The notes beneath the pieces are model-generated. The model did no database searches. It was given only the letters and a program-made list of their open reading frames with translations, and was not told the origin of the DNA. From the NCBI RefSeq assembly GCF_002797555.1, contig NZ_PGFA01000004.1, positions 310,001 through 374,000 on the forward strand: DNA of 64,000 nucleotides, given 5' to 3'. Positions within the stretch are counted from its first letter, which is position 1, and every line of letters starts with the position of its first letter. Shown one piece after another: positions 41,897 through 50,176 of the stretch. A program made the position numbers and the translations under genes. The stretch is from Hymenobacter chitinivorans DSM 11115 (GTDB lineage: Bacteria > Bacteroidota > Bacteroidia > Cytophagales > Hymenobacteraceae).

Positions 41897-43354
41897 ATGC
41901 TCGAAATAATCCTCGAAGTCGTTGTCGTTGCCATTGTCGTGGGCCTGCAGATTCGCACGTTTCTGCAAACCCGCTCCCAGGCGCTACGGCTTAGCCAGCT
42001 TTATCCCGCCCGCGACGCCCTGCGCGTGGAGCGCCGACTAGTCACCCCGGCCGGCATCGATTTGCCCGACTACGCCGCCGACGCCCCGGCCGACTCTTTT
42101 CTGGTCGACATCATCAAGGTGGACAACGTGTCGGAGGGTTTCCGCGAAATCGTCGACGACACCAACGGCTACCTGCGCTACAACAAAGGGGCGGCCGACT
42201 TCAGCATCCTCAAAGACATTTCCGAGCGGCAAAGTCAGGTACTGGAAAACGCGGTGCAGGCCAACGTGGCCACCCCGCTCTACCTGGGCTTGCTGGGTAC
42301 GTTTCTGGGCGTAATCCTGGGCCTGGTGGGCATTGCCCGCAACGGCGTATCCGACGACGAGGCCCTGACGCCCTTCCTGACCGGCGTGCTCATTGCCATG
42401 ACCGGCTCCTTCGTGGGCCTCTTGCTGACCTTGCTCGGCAACGGCCTCGTGCGCAACGCCCACCAGAAGCTTGACCAGGCCCAGAACAATTACTACACCT
42501 TTCTGCAAGCCCGCCTGCTGCCCATCCTGCACTCGGATATGGCCGGCAGCCTCTCAAACCTGAAGGCCGTGCTCGACGCTTTCAACCAGGATTTCGTTAG
42601 CAAGGTCACCATCTTCGAGCCCGTCATCGGCACGCTCACCGAGAACGTGAAAGTGCAGCGCGACTTCCTGATGCGGCTCAACGAAATCGGGTTCGACAAG
42701 ATGGCCAGCGCTAACGTGGCCGTGTTTGAGAAGGTGAGCCAGTCGGCGGAAATGTTCGGGCAGTTTGTGGGCTACCAGGAGCGGCTCAACCAGATGCTGG
42801 AGGACGGCACCGAAACGGCCCGGGCCGTGAGCAGCATCCTCGACCGGCTCGTGGGCTTCGAGCGGGGCATCAACAACGTGGGCCAGTACATCGGCCAGCA
42901 CGACAACCTGGTGCAGGCCCAGCTCGACTTCTTCCAGCGCCACCAGAAGGAAATGGGCAACCTGGCTTCCCGCACCGAACAGTACTTCGACCAGGCCACC
43001 GGCCGCCTCACCGACCTCATGCAACAGCGCCTGAGCTTCCACGAACGGGACGCCCAGCAGGCCTACGAAAAGTGGCAGCAGCACTTCCAGAAGCTCAACG
43101 AGGACAACGTCTTCGACCGAATCCGGCAGTACCTGGAGCCCTTCAAGAACCTCAACGCCCAGCAGGATGTGCTCGGCCGGGAAGTATCGGCTACCCAGCG
43201 GGAGCTGCTGCGCAAAATCGAGCTGGACTCCCAGATTCAGGCTAAGCTCTTGTCCGAGCTGTCGAACCTGAACACGGTGCTGGTCAAGGCCACGTCCAAA
43301 AACCGGTTTCAGCGGTTTATGGACAGCTTGTTTGGGGGCGTCAGGCCGCAGTAG
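41897..43354 (+). CDS. MotA/TolQ/ExbB-like channel protein with long coiled-coil tail (ZorA-like)
   Basis: This is a 485-residue protein. The first membrane helix is at residues 3-22. Two closely spaced helices, YLGLLGTFLGVILGLVGIA and FLTGVLIAMTGSFVGLLLTL, carry the GTFLG and small-residue pattern typical of MotA, TolQ and ExbB. A C-terminal region of about 300 residues is almost wholly helical and Gln/Glu-rich, as in ZorA, whose long tail extends into the cytoplasm. It should form the outer ring of a proton- or sodium-driven motor with the MotB-like protein encoded at 43608. I chose the ATG at 41897. Confidence 0.82.
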   Translation: MLEIILEVVVVAIVVGLQIRTFLQTRSQALRLSQLYPARDALRVERRLVTPAGIDLPDYAADAPADSFLVDIIKVDNVSEGFREIVDDTNGYLRYNKGAADFSILKDISERQSQVLENAVQANVATPLYLGLLGTFLGVILGLVGIARNGVSDDEALTPFLTGVLIAMTGSFVGLLLTLLGNGLVRNAHQKLDQAQNNYYTFLQARLLPILHSDMAGSLSNLKAVLDAFNQDFVSKVTIFEPVIGTLTENVKVQRDFLMRLNEIGFDKMASANVAVFEKVSQSAEMFGQFVGYQERLNQMLEDGTETARAVSSILDRLVGFERGINNVGQYIGQHDNLVQAQLDFFQRHQKEMGNLASRTEQYFDQATGRLTDLMQQRLSFHERDAQQAYEKWQQHFQKLNEDNVFDRIRQYLEPFKNLNAQQDVLGREVSATQRELLRKIELDSQIQAKLLSELSNLNTVLVKATSKNRFQRFMDSLFGGVRPQ

Positions 43355-43385
43355 GTATTTGCTGTTCGCCGAGCAATTTTAGCAG

Positions 43386-43601
43386 ATGCCTATTTCACTC
43401 ATCATCGTCTACGCGGGCCTAATGCTGCTCTACGCGGCCGTGGTGGCTTTGAGTTTCTTCTTTCTGATTCTTAAGCCGAAGAGCGGAACTTGGCGTAGTT
43501 TTTTACTCCGTCTTATTGCCTTCCTCCTAATCAGTGGCTGGCCTATAATGATGGTCTGGAGCTTGATTCTTAGTGCTGAAGAAGACCGTCAATCCATTTA
43601 A
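43386..43601 (+). CDS. Small two-helix membrane protein
   Basis: This is a 71-residue protein with two hydrophobic helices (LIIVYAGLMLLYAAVVALSF and LLRLIAFLLISGWPIMMVW) and a short acidic tail (AEEDRQSI). It lies between the MotA-like and MotB-like genes with short spacers (31 bp and 6 bp), so it is probably a third membrane part of the motor or a regulator. No family is recognised, and its codons are less GC-rich than those of its neighbours. Confidence 0.65.
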   Translation: MPISLIIVYAGLMLLYAAVVALSFFFLILKPKSGTWRSFLLRLIAFLLISGWPIMMVWSLILSAEEDRQSI

Positions 43602-43607
43602 TTACCC

Positions 43608-44285
43608 ATGAACGACTCGCAAAACCGCTCTTCCAACGACTTCTTCTGGCCCAGCTACGTGGACCTGATGACGTCGCTCTTCGTGGTGATGCTGGTCTTG
43701 TTCGTGTATAGCTTCAAGCTGTTCAAGGACCGGGAGCACGACCTGAAAACGGCCAACGGAGAGCTCAAAGCCAAGGCCGAAGAGCTAGAGCAGATTACCA
43801 AAATCCGCAACTCGCTGAAGCGCCTCGAAGGCAAGTATTTTAAGTACGACCCCGCCCTGGAGCGGCACGAGCTGCTGGTGCCGGTGCAGTTTAAGTCGGG
43901 CCGCGACGAAATTCAGGAGGCCTACAAGCCGGCCCTGTTGCAGGCCGGCCGCACGTTGCGCTCGGTGCTCAAAACCATCAAAACCGAGCAGCCGGTGCGC
44001 TACCTCGTCATCGTGGAAGGCATGGCGGCCCGCTATACCGGCAACGACGCCCGCAACCGGGCCGAGGAGCAGCTTACCTACCAGCTCAGCTACCGCCGGG
44101 CCCTAAACCTGCTCAACTTCTGGAAACAGAACGGCCTCGACTTCAGCCAGGACAGCGGCGTGGAGCTCATTATCGGCGGTAGTGGCTTCTTCGGTACCGG
44201 CCGCTACCGGGGGGCTCAGGAAGGCCAGAATAAGCGCTTCCTGATCCAGGTCATTCCCAAGATTGGGCGTATTACCAGCCGGTAG
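43608..44285 (+). CDS. MotB/OmpA-like stator protein (ZorB-like)
   Basis: This is a 225-residue protein. One N-terminal membrane helix carries the ion-binding Asp (WPSYVDLMTSLFVVMLVLF, Asp19), as in MotB and ZorB. A short coiled coil (ELKAKAEELEQITKIRNSL) is followed by an OmpA-like peptidoglycan-binding domain with FKSGRDEIQEAYKPALLQAG and YRRALNLLNFWKQNG. It should pair with the MotA-like protein to form an ion-driven unit anchored to the cell wall. It is the last gene of the locus. The start is the ATG at 43608. Confidence 0.85.
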   Translation: MNDSQNRSSNDFFWPSYVDLMTSLFVVMLVLFVYSFKLFKDREHDLKTANGELKAKAEELEQITKIRNSLKRLEGKYFKYDPALERHELLVPVQFKSGRDEIQEAYKPALLQAGRTLRSVLKTIKTEQPVRYLVIVEGMAARYTGNDARNRAEEQLTYQLSYRRALNLLNFWKQNGLDFSQDSGVELIIGGSGFFGTGRYRGAQEGQNKRFLIQVIPKIGRITSR

Positions 44286-44366
44286 GTGAGGCCGCTCGTC
44301 TCTCATGCCGAGAGGAGCTGAGGTATCTTGCGTGCTGTCGTTGCCGCACTCCCTGCCGGCTTTCCC

Positions 44367-44528
44367 CTGTCCTCCTGAGGCGGAGCCGAAAGACCTTCCT
44401 CGCCTGTCCCGCAGCAGGTAGAACCAACGGCCCAAAGCACTTTACTACAGTAGCAAAAGGCTTTACCACATTGAATTGCGCTTTGTCACTCAGGTGAGGA
44501 AGGTCCTTCGCAAAGCTCAGGAGGACAG
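44367..44528. repeat. 162-bp element with inverted GTCCTCCTGAG-type REP ends
   Basis: The left end 44367-44406 (CTGTCCTCCTGAGGCGGAGC, then CCGAAAGACCTTCCTC) and the right end 44491-44528, read on the minus strand, share most bases. It lies in the 429-bp gap 44286-44714, which has no gene. Confidence 0.8.
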
Positions 44529-44714
44529 AGCAAACAATGCTAAAGGCCTCGATTTTGCGCGAAGTGACTATTTATATGCCCGTATTGTCGCAGACGAAAG
44601 CCAGAATTAGTACCGTTACAGAGAAGAGGAACCCAAACAAAATCCGGAATCCGCGCAGTTTGCGGGTTCTGGGTTTATATTCGGCCCCATCCTCCTTTCT
44701 TCGTTCTGTATCGT

Positions 44715-46958
44715 ATGCGCAAACTATCCTATCCGCTATTGGCGCTGACGGCCCTGGCCGCCTGTAAATCGACCCAGCCCGCCAACGACCTGGCCACCCA
44801 CCGGCCCCTGACGGAAGTGCCTACTGCTGAAACCAATGGCCCGAGCCGGCGCAGTGCGTCGGCGGCGGCCGACTTGCCCCGACTCGCTGTGGAATACCCC
44901 AAGACCCGCAAAATCAATCATACCGACGACTACTTCGGTACGCCCGTCACCGACCCCTACCGCTGGCTCGAGGACCTTGACTCGCCCGAAACCAAGGAGT
45001 GGGTCACGGCCCAGAACAAGGTGACCTTCGGCTACCTGGAGAAAATCCCGTTCCGGGACCAAATCAAGGAGCGCCTGACCAAGCTGTGGAACTACGAGCG
45101 GTTTGGCATTCCGCAGGTAGAGGGCGAGCATCTGTACTATTCCAAAAACGACGGCCTGCAGAACCAGGGCGTGCTGTACGTGCAGCAAAATGGCCAGGAA
45201 GGCCAGCCCGACGTGCTGCTCGACCCCAACAAGTTCTCGGCCGACGGCACGACGGCCTTGGCCGGCACGTACTTTTCCAACGACCACCGCTACCTGGCCT
45301 ACGCCACTTCCGGCGGCGGCTCGGATTGGCAGAAAATGAAGGTGCTGGACCTTAAAACCCGGCAGCCGCTCAAGGACGAGCTGCAGTGGGTGAAGGTGTC
45401 GGGGGCGGCCTGGAGCAAGGATGGCTTCTACTACAGCCGCTACGACGCCCCCAAGGCGGGTCAGAATCAGTTGTCGGGCAAAAACGAGTTTCACAAGGTG
45501 TACTTCCACAAGCTGGGCACGGCGCAGAGCGCCGACAAGCTCGTGTACGAAGACAAGACCATGGCCCTGGGCTTCCGCACGGTGGGTACTACCGAGGATG
45601 AGCGGTTTTTGGTGCTTTACACCACCGATGGCAAAGCCGACGGCAACCGCCTGGCCGTGCGCGACCTGACCGACCCGAAACAGGCCACCAAGTTTACCAC
45701 CCTTATTTCGAGCTACGAGCACAACAACTCGGTGATTGGCAACGTGGGCGGGCAGCTGCTGGTGCTGACTAACTACAAGGCCCCACGCTACCGTATTGTG
45801 CTCATTGACCCTAAAAAGCCCCAGGAAGCCAACTGGAAAGAGGTCATCAAGCAGGGTGAGAACAAGCTGGAAAATGTGGAACACGTGGGTGGCCGCCTCA
45901 TCGTGACTTACCTCAAGGACGCCAGCAGCCAGGTGAAAGTATACTCCGAGAAGGGGGAGTTTCAGAACGACGTGGAGCTGCCCGCCCTGGGCACGGCCTC
46001 GGGCTTTGGGGGCCGCCGCGACGCGAAGAGCGTATACTACGCCTTCACTTCGTTTGCCTACCCCACCACCATCTACCGCTACGACCTGGAATCGAAGCAA
46101 AGCACCGTGTTTCGGGCCCCGACGGTGGACGTGAAGCCCCAGGACTACGTCACGACGCAGGTGTTCTACGCCAGCAAGGACGGCACGAAGGTGCCGATGT
46201 TTATCGTGCATAAGAAAGGGGTGAAGCTCAACGGCCAGAACCCGACCTACCTCTATGCTTACGGCGGCTTCAACATTTCCCTGACGCCGGGCTTTAGCGT
46301 GGCCCGCATGCTGTGGCTCGAAAACGGCGGCATCCTGGCTATTCCCAACCTGCGGGGCGGGGGTGAATACGGCGAGGCCTGGCACCAGGCCGGCATGACG
46401 CCCAACAAGCAGAACGTATTCGACGACTTTATTGCCGCCGCCGAGTACCTGACGGTGCAGAGCTACACCGACGCCCGGCACCTGGCCATTGCCGGCGGCT
46501 CCAACGGCGGCCTGCTGGTGGGCGCCATCATGACCCAGCGGCCCGAGCTGGCCCACGTGGCTTTCCCGGCGGTGGGCGTGATGGACATGCTGCGCTACCA
46601 GAAGTTTACTATCGGCTGGAACTGGGCCCCCGAGTACGGCACTTCCGACAACTTCGAGCAGTTCAAGAACCTGTATAAGTTCTCCCCGCTGCACAACCTG
46701 CGGGCCGGCACGACTTACCCGGCCACGATGATTACCACCGCCGACCACGACGACCGGGTGGTACCCGCCCACTCGTTCAAGTTTGCGGCCACGCTGCAGG
46801 AAATGAATGCCGGGCCCAACCCCCAACTCATCCGCGTCGATGTGAATGCCGGGCACGGGGCGGGCAAGAGTACGGCCCTGCAGATTCAGGAGTGGGCCGA
46901 CGTGTGGTCGTTTGCTTTCCAGAACATGGGCGTCAATCCGTATCCAATGGGGCGTTGA
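44715..46958 (+). CDS. Prolyl oligopeptidase family (S9) serine peptidase, lipoprotein
   Basis: This is a 747-residue protein with a lipoprotein signal (LLALTALAACKS), a linker, then DPYRWLEDLDSPETKEWVTAQN, the classic prolyl oligopeptidase entry. The seven-bladed propeller spans about 120-470. The hydrolase domain has YAYGGFNISLTPGFS, RGGGEYGEAWHQAG, the nucleophile in GGSNGG, the acidic residue in TADHDDRVVPAHS and His in NAGHGAGKS. It cleaves short peptides after proline, here probably in the periplasm. The start is the ATG at 44715; it appears to be a single-gene unit. Confidence 0.92.
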   Translation: MRKLSYPLLALTALAACKSTQPANDLATHRPLTEVPTAETNGPSRRSASAAADLPRLAVEYPKTRKINHTDDYFGTPVTDPYRWLEDLDSPETKEWVTAQNKVTFGYLEKIPFRDQIKERLTKLWNYERFGIPQVEGEHLYYSKNDGLQNQGVLYVQQNGQEGQPDVLLDPNKFSADGTTALAGTYFSNDHRYLAYATSGGGSDWQKMKVLDLKTRQPLKDELQWVKVSGAAWSKDGFYYSRYDAPKAGQNQLSGKNEFHKVYFHKLGTAQSADKLVYEDKTMALGFRTVGTTEDERFLVLYTTDGKADGNRLAVRDLTDPKQATKFTTLISSYEHNNSVIGNVGGQLLVLTNYKAPRYRIVLIDPKKPQEANWKEVIKQGENKLENVEHVGGRLIVTYLKDASSQVKVYSEKGEFQNDVELPALGTASGFGGRRDAKSVYYAFTSFAYPTTIYRYDLESKQSTVFRAPTVDVKPQDYVTTQVFYASKDGTKVPMFIVHKKGVKLNGQNPTYLYAYGGFNISLTPGFSVARMLWLENGGILAIPNLRGGGEYGEAWHQAGMTPNKQNVFDDFIAAAEYLTVQSYTDARHLAIAGGSNGGLLVGAIMTQRPELAHVAFPAVGVMDMLRYQKFTIGWNWAPEYGTSDNFEQFKNLYKFSPLHNLRAGTTYPATMITTADHDDRVVPAHSFKFAATLQEMNAGPNPQLIRVDVNAGHGAGKSTALQIQEWADVWSFAFQNMGVNPYPMGR

Positions 46959-47037
46959 GCCGTAGGTAGGTTTCGCGGGCCTCGCTTCGTATCTTGCGGC
47001 CCCAAAGTCCCAAACGCCTGTCTTATTTCGGCTTACT

Positions 47038-47277
47038 ATGAACAAAAAGTTCCTGCTCGGTCTGCTGACCGGCGCTTCGCTGCTGTCGTTGACCGTTACC
47101 TCGTGCAAAAACCCTGATTTCGAAACCAACGAGGATGTAGCCACCGAGGCCCTGCCTCCCATCCCGGCTGCTCCCGACACGACCGGCGGTAAAACGGCTC
47201 CCCAGAACGCTGCAACCCGCGAAATCAACTCGGTAAACGCTACCGAGGACATCAAAAAGATGCAGCCCCAGATGTAA
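47038..47277 (+). CDS. Small lipoprotein, unknown
   Basis: This is a 79-residue protein with a clear lipoprotein signal (FLLGLLTGASLLSLTVTSCKN). The mature part of about 55 residues is acidic and Pro/Thr-rich with no predicted fold. It is followed by a strong terminator and preceded by about 80 bp after the prolyl oligopeptidase gene, so it may be in its own unit. No family is recognised. Confidence 0.7.
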   Translation: MNKKFLLGLLTGASLLSLTVTSCKNPDFETNEDVATEALPPIPAAPDTTGGKTAPQNAATREINSVNATEDIKKMQPQM

Positions 47278-47299
47278 TTTCAGCCTTCGGGCTTTTCTG

Positions 47300-47339
47300 C
47301 CAACGCCCACTTGCCGTAGTCTGAGCAGGTGGGCGTTGG
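47300..47339 (+). terminator. Rho-independent terminator
   Basis: CCAACGCCCACTTGC pairs with GCAGGTGGGCGTTGG (one mismatch), followed by TGTTTTG, 23 bp after the small lipoprotein stop. Confidence 0.8.
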
Positions 47340-47361
47340 TGTTTTGATTAGGCTTATTACC

Positions 47362-47455
47362 GTCTGTCATCCCGAGCTCCGCGAGGGACCTTATTACGCC
47401 AGAACAAGTCGTTGGTATCCCATAAGGTCCTTCGCTAAGCTCAGGATGACAGACG
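47362..47455. repeat. GTCATCCCGAGCTC-type REP element, inverted
   Basis: CGTCTGTCATC (47362-47372) and its exact complement (47445-47455) bound about 94 bp; further inside, AAGGTCCTTCGCTAAGCTCA pairs imperfectly with GAGCTCCGCGAGGGACCTTA. This is the same family as 44367-44528. Confidence 0.8.
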
Positions 47456-47473
47456 AATAAAAACTACATTCCC

Positions 47474-48001
47474 ATGGCAAACATTACCATCCGGCGCGGT
47501 ACGCCCGACGACCTGGCCCGCGTGCACGAGCTGATTGTGGAGCTGGCTATTTATGAGCGGGCCCCCGAGGAAGTCACCAATACGCTGGTGGATATGCACC
47601 GCGACGGGTTTGGGCCGGAGCCCATTTTCGGCTTTTTCGTGGCCGAAACGCCCGAGCAAGGCATTCTGGGCATTGCCCTGTTTTACACGGCTTACTCCAC
47701 CTGGAAAGGCCGGATGCTGTACCTGGAAGACCTGGTGGTGACCGAAGCGGCCCGCGGGACGGGCATCGGCAAGAAGCTGTTTGACGCCGTGGTGGCCGAG
47801 GCCCGGCGCACGGGGGCTTACCGGCTGAAGTGGCAGGTGCTGGAGTGGAATGAGCCTGCCATTGGCTTCTACAAGCGCATCGGGGCCAACCTGGACCCGG
47901 AGTGGTTCAACGGCAACATGACGGCCGAGCAGCTTCAGGCGTATGCGTGCGACGCGGCCGTAGTGGCCGCCGTGGAGGAAAATACCCGGCGGAACGAGTA
48001 G
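47474..48001 (+). CDS. GNAT-family N-acetyltransferase (SAT-like)
   Basis: This is a 175-residue acetyltransferase. The N-terminus is ITIRRGTPDDLARVHELIVEL, the acetyl-CoA loop is VVTEAARGTGIGKKLFDAVV, and the C-terminal QVLEWNEPAIGFYKRIGANL gives the spermidine/diamine acetyltransferase style, so a polyamine or a thialysine-like amine is a likely acceptor. The last 67 bp overlap the end of the convergent sterol-desaturase gene. The start is the ATG at 47474. Confidence 0.87.
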   Translation: MANITIRRGTPDDLARVHELIVELAIYERAPEEVTNTLVDMHRDGFGPEPIFGFFVAETPEQGILGIALFYTAYSTWKGRMLYLEDLVVTEAARGTGIGKKLFDAVVAEARRTGAYRLKWQVLEWNEPAIGFYKRIGANLDPEWFNGNMTAEQLQAYACDAAVVAAVEENTRRNE

Positions 48002-49188
48002 GCCCACACGAGCGACACCACCAGCCAGGCCGTGCCAACGGCTGCGGCGGTTATAAACAGGTCGGAGGTGCGCAGGGCGAATACTAGCAGGGCCAGGGAG
48101 GCCAGAATGCGGACCGGCTCCAGGAGGTAGCCGGTCCGTTTGGCTTCGAATAAGGCCCCGCAGGCCACGGCCGTCCACATGCACCAGGCCGCTACGGCGT
48201 AGCGCACGGCGGGCTCCATGTCTTTCTGGGTGAACATGAACACGGCCGCCACGCCCAGCAGCACCACGTACTGGAGCAGCACGTAGAAATTGACGGTGCG
48301 CGGTGCGCTGGTGGTGTACTTCTGGATGGTAGCGGCACTCACTTCCGGAATCTGGTAGGGGCCGCCCAACGCGGCGGGGCGCCAGCCGGGCCGGCCGAAC
48401 ATGACGCGCACTTTATTCCACAGCCCCGGCGTTTGGCCCAACTGCTCCCGCATCTGGAAGTAGTGGCCAAAGTTGACCCAAACCGGGTTCCAGGACCGCA
48501 CCGGCGTGGTGATGCCGTAGACCGGGGTTTCCTCTTCCTGCTGGAACGTGCCAAACATTCGGTCCCAGATGATGAAGGTGCCCGCGTAGTTTTTGTCGAT
48601 GTACTTGGGGTTGCGGCCGTGGTGGACGCGGTGGTGGGAGGGAGTGTTCAGCACCCATTCCAACGGGCCCATTTTGCCGATAAACTCGGTGTGAATCCAG
48701 AACTGGTAGAGGGTAACCAGGGCCGAAACGTAGACGAAAAACTCGGTTTCAAAGCCTAGGATGGCCAGCGGCAAGTAGAAGAGGAAGGTGAAAAAGCCCT
48801 GCAGGGAGCTTTGGCGCAGGGCTACGGAAAGGTTGTAGTCCTCGCTCTGGTGATGCACCACGTGGCCGCCCCAGAAGAAGTTGATTTCGTGGGAGTAGCG
48901 GTGGGCAAAGTAGTAGCAGAGGTCGGCCAGAACGAAGAGCACGATGCCCCAGGCCCAGGTTTGGGGGATGTGGAAAAGGGCAAAGTGAGTGTAGAGCAGC
49001 TCGTACATGCCGATGACGCCGACTTTGAGCAGCACGCCCGAAATCTGGGAGGTCATGCCGCAGCTGATGTTGGTAATGGCGTCGTGGAAGCGGTACCGCT
49101 CGGTGTGCTGCAGCCGCTCGACGAGCAGCTCCACGCCGATGAGGGTGAAGTAAATCGGGATGGATAAGACTATTGGATTGATACTCAT
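47935..49188 (-). CDS. Sterol desaturase / fatty acid hydroxylase family membrane enzyme
   Basis: This is a 417-residue protein with several membrane helices. The di-iron His clusters of the family are intact: HRYSHE, HVVHHQSEDYN and HHRVHH, with a distal His in FGHYF. The C-terminal 110 residues add four more hydrophobic helices, seen in longer bacterial members. It should oxidise a lipid, perhaps a carotenoid, hopanoid or fatty acid, in the inner membrane; the exact substrate cannot be read. I chose the ATG at 49188 because the upstream frame is not conserved in character. Its 3' end overlaps the acetyltransferase gene by 67 bp on the other strand. Confidence 0.87.
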   Translation of the reverse strand: MSINPIVLSIPIYFTLIGVELLVERLQHTERYRFHDAITNISCGMTSQISGVLLKVGVIGMYELLYTHFALFHIPQTWAWGIVLFVLADLCYYFAHRYSHEINFFWGGHVVHHQSEDYNLSVALRQSSLQGFFTFLFYLPLAILGFETEFFVYVSALVTLYQFWIHTEFIGKMGPLEWVLNTPSHHRVHHGRNPKYIDKNYAGTFIIWDRMFGTFQQEEETPVYGITTPVRSWNPVWVNFGHYFQMREQLGQTPGLWNKVRVMFGRPGWRPAALGGPYQIPEVSAATIQKYTTSAPRTVNFYVLLQYVVLLGVAAVFMFTQKDMEPAVRYAVAAWCMWTAVACGALFEAKRTGYLLEPVRILASLALLVFALRTSDLFITAAAVGTAWLVVSLVWAYSFRRVFSSTAATTAASHAYA

Positions 49189-49330
49189 GGGTGGGAATAG
49201 TTGGGGTGGGAGAGGCAGGTTGGAATCTGAATATACTATTTGTTCGGGTAGCCGGCACCCGGCGGCTTGCACCCCGGCGCAGATCCGGAGAGTGAATAGT
49301 CTGAAATCATAGCTTGAATTCCCGCGGCGA

Positions 49331-49603
49331 GGCTTTTACTGGTTGGGGCCAGGCTTTGGGCCCTGGTGACCGGGCTTTGGACGATTGGGACCGGGCTTTG
49401 GAGAATTGGGACTAGTGTTTGGACGATTGAGGCGAAGCTTTGGGGTATTGTGACCGGGCTTTGGACGACCGAGGCGAAGCTTTGGATGATTGAAGCCAGG
49501 GTTTGGCGCACTGAAGCACGTGTTTGGACGACTGCGGCCAGGGTTTGGGAGGTTGAAACCAGGGTTTGGAACACCGGCGCATCGCTTTGGCGGTTTTGCA
49601 ACC
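49331..49603. repeat. 21-bp tandem array, thirteen units
   Basis: Thirteen consecutive units keep an exact 21-bp period from 49331, with starts at 49352, 49373, 49394, 49415, 49436, 49457, 49478, 49499, 49520, 49541, 49562 and 49583. All but the first carry TTTGG at the same place, and the consensus is near GGCTTTGGACGATTGRGRCC. Several frames on both strands are open through the array only because the period is a multiple of three. It fills most of the 540-bp gap 49189-49728, upstream of the sterol-desaturase-type gene, where I see no gene. Confidence 0.9.
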
Positions 49604-49673
49604 ATAGCCCGCGGTGTTGACCTACCAGAGGGGAACTGCTGCGGCTCCGGAATCAGCCCGGGAAGGCAATAAA

Positions 49674-49702
49674 AAGGGCCGCTCCTGGCAGGAACGGCCC
49701 TT
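49674..49702 (-). terminator. Rho-independent terminator of the DUF4286 gene
   Basis: AAGGGCCG pairs with CGGCCCTT, extended by TCCT/AGGA inside. On the minus strand it is followed by TTTTTATT, 27 bp after the stop. Confidence 0.85.
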
Positions 49703-49728
49703 GTAGGCAGCAGTAGTAACGGCCGGTT

Positions 49729-50031
49729 CTAGTCCACTACTTCCAGCATGGTGCGGAAGGAAGCGTAGCGGCCCCCGAAGTGCTTTTCCATTTCCCGAAT
49801 CAGGGCTGGGGCGGCCACTTGCTGGTATTCCTCGAGCTGCTCGAGGCTTACGCAGTAGTACTGGGAAGCGTAGGTGACGCCGTTGTCCTCTTCATTGAGC
49901 ATGCGGCACAGCTGGCTTTTCAGGAAAAAGCCGGTGGCCATTACTTCGGGCATGTGCGTGTCGCGCATGTAAACCAGCCATTCTTCGGCAATTTCCGGGT
50001 CGAGGCTGGTCGTGACGTTGTACAGAATCAT
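49729..50031 (-). CDS. DUF4286 family protein
   Basis: This is a 100-residue cytoplasmic protein with the DUF4286 pattern: ILYNVTTSLDPEIAEEWLVYM, HMPEVMATGFF, and YCVSLEQLEEYQQVAAPALI. The family folds like a ferredoxin-type dimer, and its function is unknown. It appears to be a single gene with its own terminator. The start is the ATG at 50031. Confidence 0.85.
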   Translation of the reverse strand: MILYNVTTSLDPEIAEEWLVYMRDTHMPEVMATGFFLKSQLCRMLNEEDNGVTYASQYYCVSLEQLEEYQQVAAPALIREMEKHFGGRYASFRTMLEVVD

Positions 50032-50176
50032 ATGCGTTATTAGGGTACTAAAAAGCGCGGTTTCGGAAGTTCAGGCGGCAAAGAGCCGCAGCCGGGAGCC
50101 GCGGCGAAACAGGCTAACACAAAAGTCGGCGGAAAAATCCAACTCGCTGAATACTTCCCCCGCTAGCTCCCGAAAA

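Noticed and set aside
41897..44285. A bona fide Zorya defence system
   Set aside because: Only ZorA- and ZorB-like genes are present; no ZorC/ZorD, ZorE or ZorF/ZorG-like gene is seen, and the other genes of the locus are not known Zorya parts.
49331..49603. CRISPR array
   Set aside because: The units are directly adjacent with no spacers, vary in sequence, and no cas genes are nearby.
49236..49620. Possible small repeat proteins in the 21-bp array
   Set aside because: At least three frames are open because the period is a multiple of three and lacks stop words. None has a convincing start context or signal, so the DNA repeat is the simpler reading.
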